DNA of 11,791 nucleotides from Treponema sp. (GTDB taxonomy: Bacteria > Spirochaetota > Spirochaetia > Treponematales > Breznakiellaceae), in NCBI GenBank assembly GCA_031290325.1, contig JAITNU010000173.1, forward strand, positions 1 to 11,791, read 5' to 3'. How positions within the stretch are numbered: the stretch's first letter is position 1; every line of letters begins with the position of its first letter. The notes beneath the pieces were generated by a model, which had not been told where the DNA came from, did not search any database, and saw nothing but the letters and a program-made list of their open reading frames with translations. Position numbers and translations under genes: made by a program. Positions 6,195 through 11,791 of the stretch are shown one piece after another.

Positions 6195-7133
6195 GTGGTT
6201 TTGAACAATTCTTTAGCTGCCGGCGAAAAGATACGACGCTCAAAAATGCGTCTGCAAACAAAGGGGAATATTTTAGGCTATTTATTCGCCTCGCCGTGGA
6301 TATTAGGCTTTCTGATATTTACCATCTATCCGGTATGTTCCTCCCTCTATTATAGCTTTACCAATTTTAATACCCTTAAGGCCCCGGTTTGGATAGGTAT
6401 TACCAATTATGTTATCCTTTTCACCCGGGACCCGCGTTTTTGGAAGTCCCTGTCGAATACGCTGTACTATGCTATTTTCAGCGTACCCCTTGGTATTATT
6501 GCGGGAGTTTTGATCGCCCTGCTGCTCAATCAAAAGGTAAAGGGCATGCGGTTTTTCCGCACGATATTTTACCTGCCCACGGTCGTTTCCTCGGTCGCGT
6601 CGGCTTTATTGTGGATGTGGATCCTTGAACCGAATTTCGGTCTTTTGAATACCATGCTGGCTAAAGTCGGCATAACCGGACCGGGCTGGCTTACCGATCC
6701 GGCATGGTCAAAGAATTCCCTTATCCTTATGAGCCTTTGGTCGGTTGGCGGGGGAATGTTGATCTACCTTGCGGCGCTTCAGGATGTACCCCAGTCCCTT
6801 TATGAATCGGCAACTATTGATGGGGCAAATACCTTCACCCAGTTTTTCCATATTACTATTCCGATGATAACCCCCACCCTTTTCTTTAATCTTATCATGG
6901 GGGTGATAGGCGGACTTCAAGTCTTTAATCAAGCCTTTATTATGACTTCCGGCGGGCCCTCTTATTCTACGTACTTTTTGGCCTATCACCTGTACAACCG
7001 GGCCTTTGGTGATTATCAAATGGGATACGCTTCCGCTATGGCCTGGGTACTTCTGCTACTGACATTGCTGCTTTCCCTATTAATCATGAAAACCAGCACT
7101 AAGTGGGTCTATTACGAGGGAGATCAGAAATAA
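6195..7133 (+). CDS. Carbohydrate ABC transporter permease, MalF type (CUT1)
   Basis: A 312-residue inner-membrane permease of the MalF/UgpA group. The first segment is about residues 27-50 (LGYLFASPWILGFLIFTIYP), then SSLYYSFTNFN and a periplasmic loop. More segments follow near residues 90-112, 120-145, 172-195, 228-250 and 282-300. The EAA loop is ESATIDGANTF (from residue 204), followed by FFHITIPMITP. Start choice is open: GTG at 6195, TTG at 6201 or ATG at 6246. GGGGGTG at 6191-6197 is the only ribosome-binding-like stretch, and it favours the TTG at 6201. It lies 60 bp after the binding-protein gene, with a strong stem-loop between. It should form the channel together with the MalG-type protein. 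Confidence 0.92.
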   Translation: MVLNNSLAAGEKIRRSKMRLQTKGNILGYLFASPWILGFLIFTIYPVCSSLYYSFTNFNTLKAPVWIGITNYVILFTRDPRFWKSLSNTLYYAIFSVPLGIIAGVLIALLLNQKVKGMRFFRTIFYLPTVVSSVASALLWMWILEPNFGLLNTMLAKVGITGPGWLTDPAWSKNSLILMSLWSVGGGMLIYLAALQDVPQSLYESATIDGANTFTQFFHITIPMITPTLFFNLIMGVIGGLQVFNQAFIMTSGGPSYSTYFLAYHLYNRAFGDYQMGYASAMAWVLLLLTLLLSLLIMKTSTKWVYYEGDQK

Positions 7134-7145
7134 TCTTGTCGTAAA

Positions 7146-7151
7146 AGGTGG
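7146..7151 (+). promoter_or_regulatory. Ribosome binding site deciding the glycosidase start
   Basis: AGGTGG directly abuts the ATG at 7152, leaving no spacer, but stands 6 nt before the in-frame GTG at 7158. The spacing favours GTG 7158 as the true start, which shortens the protein by two residues. Confidence 0.5.
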
Positions 7152-9635
7152 ATGGTTGTGGGTAAACTCTATTTCGTTGATGGGTATCATGGGGGTATCC
7201 GCGGACACATGCCCGAAGGATCCTTTCAGGATATTATGAATGCCATGAAAATGTGGCCTGCCTGGAAGATCAGCTTGGAGATAGAACCTGAGTCCTGGGA
7301 GTATATACGCCGTAACGATCCTTATACGTATAAAAAAATACAGACCTTTATCGCAGAACATACCCGGAATGGGCGGGTGGAATTTATCAGTGGTAGTTAT
7401 GCGCAGCCGTTTTGTTGGGCGGTAAACGGTGAAAGTAATGTCCGTCAGCTTATTCACGGCGCCGAAGTAATCCATAGGCATTTTCCCGAAGTGGTGATTG
7501 ATACCTATGCGGTGCAGGAACCTTGTTTTACATCGGCTCTTCCCCAGATCTGCGCACAACTGGGTTTTGTCCGTATGAGTCTTAAGAATCCCACCGCCTG
7601 GGGTGGTTATATGGCAAAGATGCCCGGGGCGATTATCCACCTCCGCGGCGGCGATGGTACGGTCTTGCCCGCGGTACCGCGTTATGAATATGAAGAATTG
7701 GTGAGCTGCAGTGCTACCGAAGCGGCAGGGTATGATTATCCCGCCATTGCCCGGTTTGCCGAAAAGTGTATTAAGAATGGTATACCGGCTCCGGTTGGTA
7801 TGTGTTTACAGGATCTGGGCTGGAGCTCCAAGCCCCTGGTCCGGGATATTGATGTTGAATATACTACCTGGCGGGAATATTTTGCCCAATTTGGCGATCA
7901 GGTTAAGGGGGAAGTAGATTTTTCCCAAGAGGATGTGTTGGTTGCGCTGCCTTGGGGCAACCGGATTTTTCAAAATATGCTGCGTACGGTACGTAAGCAG
8001 GAAAACCATATTTTGCAGGTAGAAAAGCTTCTGGCGATTGTGGAATCGGAAACCGGCGAACTGTCTGAATGTCGTCAATTATTAAACCATGCCTGGGAAT
8101 ACCTTATGCACGCCCAGCATCACGATGGTTATATCTGCGCCACCACCAGAGAGGGAAACAAGCAGTGGGCGTTTCGTTCTTCCGCGCTTGCCGAAGGATG
8201 CAGGCTTATGCTGGATGAAGCATCCGAAAAAGCAATGCAGGTACTGGGCGCTGTTAAAGAAAACCCGGAGGGCGATATTTGGCTGCGGGTATACAGCACT
8301 ACGGGTAGCCCCCGGACTTCTCCGGCCAATGTACTGATCGGTCTTGATCCGGGCTTCCACAGTCTGAAGGTGTACGACATGGAGGGAGAAGAACTGCCAT
8401 GCCAATGGACGGTGATGCGCAGTTATGACGATGGTTCTCTTGGGGCCGTCTTGCTCCATTTTGAACCAACCCTGGAAGGTATCGGTTATGCTTCATATCG
8501 GGTGATACCTGATGCGTTTCCCGAACAGTTTGTTCCAAACGAGGGGAAAAAGCCGGCTTTTAAGACAATACAGGATACGGTGGAGGTACACACCGCCTAT
8601 TACCGGATCATCTTCGATCTTACCAAGGGAGCTTCTCTTGTTCAACTCTATGATAAGGAAACCGGACGGGATTATGCTGCCGGCGTCGATGGCCTTGGTT
8701 CTCTGCGCGGTTTTAAGATCGCAGAAGACCGGTTTATCGGTAACGGTGTAAGCCGGGTGATCTGTGAATTTATAGAGAACGGCCCCTTGCAGGTTAAACT
8801 CCGGTTTATCGGTTCTTTCAATGACCTGGAATTCCATACGACCGTATCGGTAGGCATCAACAGCCGCAGGATAGATTTTGAAACTGCCGTTGTATTTAAA
8901 GAAGAAACCGCCATAGGCTATCCATATACACCGCCGCCGGAAGAGCAGTATTATGGCGTTAAGCGTTCCTCCTGCCGGGAAGACTATAAATTGGGTGTAC
9001 AGTTCCCCCTGGGCGCAATGCCGGTCGAAATTACTAAAAGTGCGCCTTATGATATATATCAAAGCAAACTGACAGATACCCGCTTCGATTCCTGGGAGAC
9101 TATCCGGCATAACATTATCAATGGATTTATCGATTTCTACCAGGAAAGCAGCAATACCGGGCTTACTGTTTTTTGTGATCATGTAAATGGTTATGCGCTG
9201 GTGGACAATCATTTCGCCCTGACCCTGGGGTTTGGGTATCATGGAAATTTTTGGTGGGGATACCAGCCGCTTAAGGGGACCTGCGCTATTGGGTACTCTC
9301 TGCTGCCCCATCCCGGAAACTGGGAAAAGGGACAGGTTCCTTTTGAAGACACACTGTATCGGGAACCGCTTCTGGTACAACGGCTATGCGGGGCGCCGGA
9401 AAAAGATTCGGGCTCTCTATGGAAATGCGAAAACACCAATGTAGAGACGATAACGGTATTACGAGACCTTGAAGGGTTCAAGGTACGCCTTTTCCATGCC
9501 GGCTATCAGGAGGAATCGCTAAGGTTTAGTCATGCCATACCCGGATTTAAGGGCGTTCCGGTACAACTGGATGGCCGCCCTTCTGATAGGGCGCCGGACC
9601 GAATCGGAAAATTGGAGATCCGTACCTTTATTTAG
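7152..9635 (+). CDS. GH38-like glycosidase (alpha-mannosidase superfamily), atypical active site
   Basis: An 827-residue protein without a signal peptide, so probably cytoplasmic, acting on the sugar imported by the preceding transporter. GH38-like landmarks: NGESNVRQLIHG (92-103; compare the family's GES-RQ-G), VQEPCFTSALPQI (121-133; where GH38 enzymes have the nucleophile Asp in a xPDxFGxxxxxPQI stretch), and AQHHDGYICAT (321-331; the family's HHDAITGT, with a zinc-ligand His). A beta-sandwich C-terminal part follows, with RRIDFET near 573-578 and a last part ending at IGKLEIRTFI. The N-terminal H-x-D zinc motif of GH38 appears here as YHGGIRGH (12-19), and the nucleophile position as Glu123. 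This suggests a divergent, little-studied subfamily, so the substrate is uncertain; an alpha-mannoside is the family default. GTG at 7158 is a likely alternative start. The gene lies 18 bp after the permease gene. Confidence 0.8.
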   Translation: MVVGKLYFVDGYHGGIRGHMPEGSFQDIMNAMKMWPAWKISLEIEPESWEYIRRNDPYTYKKIQTFIAEHTRNGRVEFISGSYAQPFCWAVNGESNVRQLIHGAEVIHRHFPEVVIDTYAVQEPCFTSALPQICAQLGFVRMSLKNPTAWGGYMAKMPGAIIHLRGGDGTVLPAVPRYEYEELVSCSATEAAGYDYPAIARFAEKCIKNGIPAPVGMCLQDLGWSSKPLVRDIDVEYTTWREYFAQFGDQVKGEVDFSQEDVLVALPWGNRIFQNMLRTVRKQENHILQVEKLLAIVESETGELSECRQLLNHAWEYLMHAQHHDGYICATTREGNKQWAFRSSALAEGCRLMLDEASEKAMQVLGAVKENPEGDIWLRVYSTTGSPRTSPANVLIGLDPGFHSLKVYDMEGEELPCQWTVMRSYDDGSLGAVLLHFEPTLEGIGYASYRVIPDAFPEQFVPNEGKKPAFKTIQDTVEVHTAYYRIIFDLTKGASLVQLYDKETGRDYAAGVDGLGSLRGFKIAEDRFIGNGVSRVICEFIENGPLQVKLRFIGSFNDLEFHTTVSVGINSRRIDFETAVVFKEETAIGYPYTPPPEEQYYGVKRSSCREDYKLGVQFPLGAMPVEITKSAPYDIYQSKLTDTRFDSWETIRHNIINGFIDFYQESSNTGLTVFCDHVNGYALVDNHFALTLGFGYHGNFWWGYQPLKGTCAIGYSLLPHPGNWEKGQVPFEDTLYREPLLVQRLCGAPEKDSGSLWKCENTNVETITVLRDLEGFKVRLFHAGYQEESLRFSHAIPGFKGVPVQLDGRPSDRAPDRIGKLEIRTFI

Positions 9636-9636
9636 G

Positions 9637-10059
9637 CTACGGATCGAAATCATTCGGCTGGTGGCGGCCGGATTTTTTTTGGCTGTGGTGGTGCTTGGTT
9701 TGGAGGCGGTTTTCCCGGGCCGCGCGGCTGGGCTTGGTGGGGCGGCGGTATTTGGGAAGCCGGGCGGAGGCTATGATAAGGTTTTCCAGCCGGGCAAAGG
9801 CCCGCTCCAGGTTGGTCCGCTGGGAGCGTTCCTCGCTGGAGGCAATGACAATTTCATCTTCCGTGGTAATGCGTCCCGCCAGGAGTTCCCTCACCCGGCC
9901 CAGTTCGGCTTCTGAAAGACCTTCCAGTTCGCTTAGTTTAAGATGCAGGGTTACCTTGGTGTTGACCTTGTTGACGTTCTGACCCCCGGGGCCGCCGGAG
10001 CGGGAAAAGCCCAGGGTGGTTTTGGTGCGGATGGACTGGAGCAGCAGGAATTGGTCCAT
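9637..10059 (-). CDS. arfB: Alternative ribosome-rescue factor / peptidyl-tRNA hydrolase ArfB
   Basis: A 140-residue member of the class I release-factor fold that frees peptides from stalled ribosomes independently of a stop codon. The GGQ catalytic motif lies at residues 25-27 inside RSGGPGGQNVNKVNTK, as in all peptide-chain release factors. The codon-recognition domain of RF1 and RF2 is absent. The C-terminal tail (about 108-136) is rich in K, R and H (KPSRAARENRLQTKHHH), as expected for the ArfB tail that enters the empty mRNA channel. The length equals that of E. coli ArfB (YaeJ). GGAGGAA (rc of 10065-10071) gives a good ribosome binding site. It follows the fic gene by 20 bp on the same strand, so the two are probably cotranscribed. 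Its stop codon is one base from the glycosidase stop on the other strand. Confidence 0.93.
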   Translation of the reverse strand: MDQFLLLQSIRTKTTLGFSRSGGPGGQNVNKVNTKVTLHLKLSELEGLSEAELGRVRELLAGRITTEDEIVIASSEERSQRTNLERAFARLENLIIASARLPKYRRPTKPSRAARENRLQTKHHHSQKKSGRHQPNDFDP

Positions 10060-10079
10060 GGGGGTTCCTCCGGGGCGCC

Positions 10080-11258
10080 CTAGTAGCTTTGTTGGATTTC
10101 CGCTACGGATGCGGGAATAAACATTTGGAGGGTTTCCTTTTGGGTTCTGAATTTTTTCTTTTCCTGTGTTAATAAATTCAGATTGATAAGGATATCCAAA
10201 TCCCTTTGGAGTGTCATGGCGGAGAGTTTCTGGTAGTGACGGATAACCTTGGGATGCACGGTCTTAATTTCATCAAAGGAAAGGTATTTATCCCCGGGAA
10301 TATAATAGGCAAGCTGCCGGAGGCGTTCCAGTACTTTTTCATTCTTTTCATCTGATAGGGATTCAATGGTGTCGTGGACATAGTTGCTCCAGGTTAAATC
10401 GATTTGGTTCTTGTGGATAACTTCGAGCACCCCCTCAAGGCCGTCACGGAATCCAACCAGGGCATAAAGAAAAAAATTGGTGAGGTTTCCCGTTTCTGTT
10501 GCCTCCTGCAGCCGGCGGTAATAATCAGTCCGGGTTTCGTTATAGTGATTGGAGAGAATATGAGAGGCAATCTGGGGTACTCCGGCCCGCAGTAACAGAT
10601 AGAATTCCAGGAGGCGGGCAGTTCTGCCGTTCCCATCGCTAAAGGGGTGAATCCAGGCGATATAGACATGGGTTACTATGGCTTGGATGAGCGCCTCATT
10701 AAAACGCTGTCCCGGCTGATAGTGAAATTGTGTTTTAAGCCAAGTACAGAGTTTTTCGATCATATTCTCTACTTGGGGGAAGGAAGGCGGACGGTACAGG
10801 CTACCGACAACCACGTTGTTGGTCCGAAAGACCCCAGGAGTGGCGGCAAAGGCCTCGCCGATGTCTTTCCCAACCATGGCATGAAAATTCTTTATGAGGC
10901 CCGCCGAAACAGCGGCTTTGGTCTCAAGGACAGGGTTCGAGAGATCCTCGAAAATGGTATTAAAGGCATCCAGGATGTTTTCCACCTCCTGTTGCAGGTA
11001 TTTTTTGCTGGGGGGTAAATCCATTCCCCCTTGGATTGATTCTAACTCGCGCTCAGACAGGGTGTTCCCTTCAATCGCGGTGGTTGCCAGGGCTCCTTTG
11101 TTGAGGAATACCCGCAGTAGCTGCCGTAGGTAATCCGGCCGGATAGGCGTCTTCTTGATTGCCTGAATATAGGCGTAACACTGTCCCAGGAGGTTGGATA
11201 CCGGTTCATTGATCTCCCAAACCGGCTTAAAGCTGATGTGTTCGTAGGTGTTCTTCAT
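10080..11258 (-). CDS. Fic-domain protein (class II), probable AMP transferase
   Basis: A 392-residue Fic protein. Fic enzymes usually transfer AMP from ATP to a hydroxyl of a target protein. The catalytic loop HPFSDGNGR (204-212) fits HPFxxGNGR perfectly, with the essential His204. The autoinhibitory motif TTAIEG (59-64) lies in the N-terminal region and fits [S/T]xxxE[G/N], which places it in class II, with Glu63 expected to block ATP. The C-terminal part (about 290-390) looks like a winged-helix DNA-binding region (LSAMTLQRDLDILINLNLL), common in this group. An upstream ATG (11306) would add 16 residues. I prefer 11258 because GGAGAG precedes it, KPVWEINEP lies close to the start as in relatives, and a promoter (TTGAAA-16-TATACT) lies just upstream. 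Target and role are unknown; no separate antitoxin gene is seen. Confidence 0.9.
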   Translation of the reverse strand: MKNTYEHISFKPVWEINEPVSNLLGQCYAYIQAIKKTPIRPDYLRQLLRVFLNKGALATTAIEGNTLSERELESIQGGMDLPPSKKYLQQEVENILDAFNTIFEDLSNPVLETKAAVSAGLIKNFHAMVGKDIGEAFAATPGVFRTNNVVVGSLYRPPSFPQVENMIEKLCTWLKTQFHYQPGQRFNEALIQAIVTHVYIAWIHPFSDGNGRTARLLEFYLLLRAGVPQIASHILSNHYNETRTDYYRRLQEATETGNLTNFFLYALVGFRDGLEGVLEVIHKNQIDLTWSNYVHDTIESLSDEKNEKVLERLRQLAYYIPGDKYLSFDEIKTVHPKVIRHYQKLSAMTLQRDLDILINLNLLTQEKKKFRTQKETLQMFIPASVAEIQQSY

Positions 11259-11265
11259 ACTCTCC

Positions 11266-11293
11266 AGTATACGAAACCGGTGGCAAATTTCAA
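11266..11293 (-). promoter_or_regulatory. Promoter candidate of the fic gene
   Basis: Minus-strand TTGAAA (11293-11288) and TATACT (11271-11266) are 16 bp apart. Only 7 nt separate the -10 from the ATG at 11258, so the mRNA would start at or just before the start codon. Confidence 0.5.
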
Positions 11294-11331
11294 CAAAATA
11301 ATTCACAAAAAAAGAACAAAAATGCGGTAAC

Positions 11332-11348
11332 TCTATATCAAATATAGA
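11332..11348. repeat. 17-bp AT-rich dyad upstream of fic
   Basis: TCTATAT-CAA-ATATAGA has perfect 7-bp arms and a 3-bp centre. It lies in the AT-rich region between the divergent fic and marR-like genes, about 40 bp upstream of the fic -35 box. It could be a regulator site; which protein would bind is unknown. Confidence 0.4.
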
Positions 11349-11424
11349 CTTACCAGAAACAAAATTTTTACAAAAAAACTTACAACAGCCAGGCCTTCTT
11401 ATGCCAAGCGATAGGAGGGGCGCC

Positions 11425-11453
11425 TTGACACCAATTTAGTTAAGCATTATTAT
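11425..11453 (+). promoter_or_regulatory. Strong promoter of the MarR-family gene
   Basis: TTGACA (11425-11430, full consensus) and TATTAT (11448-11453) are separated by 17 bp. The predicted start of transcription (about 11459-11461) coincides with the ATG at 11460. Confidence 0.7.
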
Positions 11454-11468
11454 ATAAATATGCTTAAC
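11439..11468. promoter_or_regulatory. Palindromic operator over the MarR-gene promoter and start codon
   Basis: GTTAAGCAT (11439-11447) and ATGCTTAAC (11460-11468) are perfect 9-bp arms around a 12-bp AT-only centre. The palindrome covers the -10 box, and its right arm contains the start codon. MarR proteins typically bind such dyads over their own promoters, so autorepression is the likely reading. Confidence 0.7.
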
Positions 11469-11791
11469 AATCAAGGGGAGAGTTTTATCACCGTCTGGAA
11501 CTACTTCTACTGCCGAACGTCCTTGAACGAGCTGCGGTGGATACACCTGGGGGACTACTCCGCCGGGTTGTCGTACCACAGCATGCTGTACCTGAACATC
11601 ATTGCCGCTACGCCGGATTGCACGGTGAGCAGCCTCGCGAAGATGCTGGGGGTTTCGACGCCCGGCGTGACGGAGAAGGTGAACGGCCTGGTACGAAAGG
11701 GGTTTGTCGAAAAAGTTCAGGACAGCGTGGACCGGCGCGTGTTTTGGCTGCGCCTTACGCCGGAGATTGCGGCGGTATATGAAGGGTGGAA
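11460..11791 (+). CDS. MarR-family transcriptional regulator, 5' part (runs off window)
   Basis: The frame is open from ATG 11460 to the right edge and gives 110 codons without a stop. Features of the MarR winged helix are clear: YLNIIAATPDCTVSSLAKML (first helices), then GVSTPGVTEKVNGLVRKGFV (recognition helix and following helix), then the wing QDSVDRRVFWLRLTPE with the conserved DRR. This matches MarR proteins, dimeric repressors that often respond to small phenolic or oxidising compounds. The final dimerisation helix is missing because the window ends. No ribosome binding site precedes the ATG, and the promoter predicts a leaderless mRNA. A stretch AAGGGGAG (11473-11480) lies inside the gene, but no usual start codon stands at the right distance after it. 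The gene is divergent from fic. Confidence 0.85.
   Translation, partial: MLNNQGESFITVWNYFYCRTSLNELRWIHLGDYSAGLSYHSMLYLNIIAATPDCTVSSLAKMLGVSTPGVTEKVNGLVRKGFVEKVQDSVDRRVFWLRLTPEIAAVYEGW

Noticed and set aside
8493..9380. Antisense open frame of 295 codons within the glycosidase gene
   Set aside because: No family resemblance and no ribosome binding site; it mirrors the conserved GH38-like coding strand.
11537..11782. Open frame of 81 codons at the right edge
   Set aside because: It is out of frame with the clear MarR winged-helix coding sequence that covers the same bases.
1..11791. CRISPR array, tRNA, rRNA or insertion sequence
   Set aside because: No regularly spaced direct repeats, no tRNA-like cloverleaf and no transposase or terminal inverted repeats were noticed when reading both strands.

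Overview
This window most likely comes from a spirochaete chromosome, probably a Treponema-like organism. The evidence is a relaxed spirochaetal lipobox (FFAC) on a META-domain lipoprotein, a solute-binding protein whose signal peptide ends in FAGGRSD, and the GyrA sequence. This assignment rests on recalled family resemblance, not on a search. GC content is moderate; gyrA and the right edge look richer in GC, while the sugar operon and the intergenic regions look poorer.

Left part (1-2692): the 3' two thirds of gyrA run in from the left edge. Two perfect 16-bp matches to the chromosomal centromere parS (TGTTNCACGTGAAACA) follow, at 1752-1767 and 2645-2660. They have identical sequence, opposite orientation and lie about 0.9 kb apart. 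Between them are a Uma2-family nuclease remnant that has lost its N-terminal half and, convergent with it, a META-domain lipoprotein gene with a good sigma70-type promoter. gyrA next to parS suggests the region lies near oriC; no parB or oriC is visible here.

Middle part (2693-9635): a carbohydrate uptake and degradation locus. A GntR-headed, LacI-bodied regulator is divergent from the operon malG-type permease, solute-binding protein, malF-type permease, cytoplasmic GH38-like glycosidase. The intergenic region holds repeated TTG-N7-CAA operator candidates: one between the regulator's own -35 and -10, one in the leader of the operon. No ATPase is encoded, so a shared MsmK/UgpC-type ATPase elsewhere is expected. 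Three things stand out. A run of 13 G in the start of the binding-protein gene could switch it on and off by slippage. A perfect 12-bp stem-loop follows the binding-protein gene. The glycosidase keeps the GH38 fold signatures but has changed metal and nucleophile positions.

Right part (9636-11791): on the minus strand, a class II Fic protein (probably an AMP transferase) is followed 20 bp later by the ribosome-rescue hydrolase ArfB, whose stop codon lies one base from the stop of the glycosidase gene. At the right edge a MarR-family regulator begins and runs off the window. Its strong promoter and its ATG are covered by a 9-bp-arm palindrome, which suggests autorepression and a leaderless mRNA. 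Three genes here (both regulators and fic) have a good -10 box within about 10 nt of the most likely start codon.
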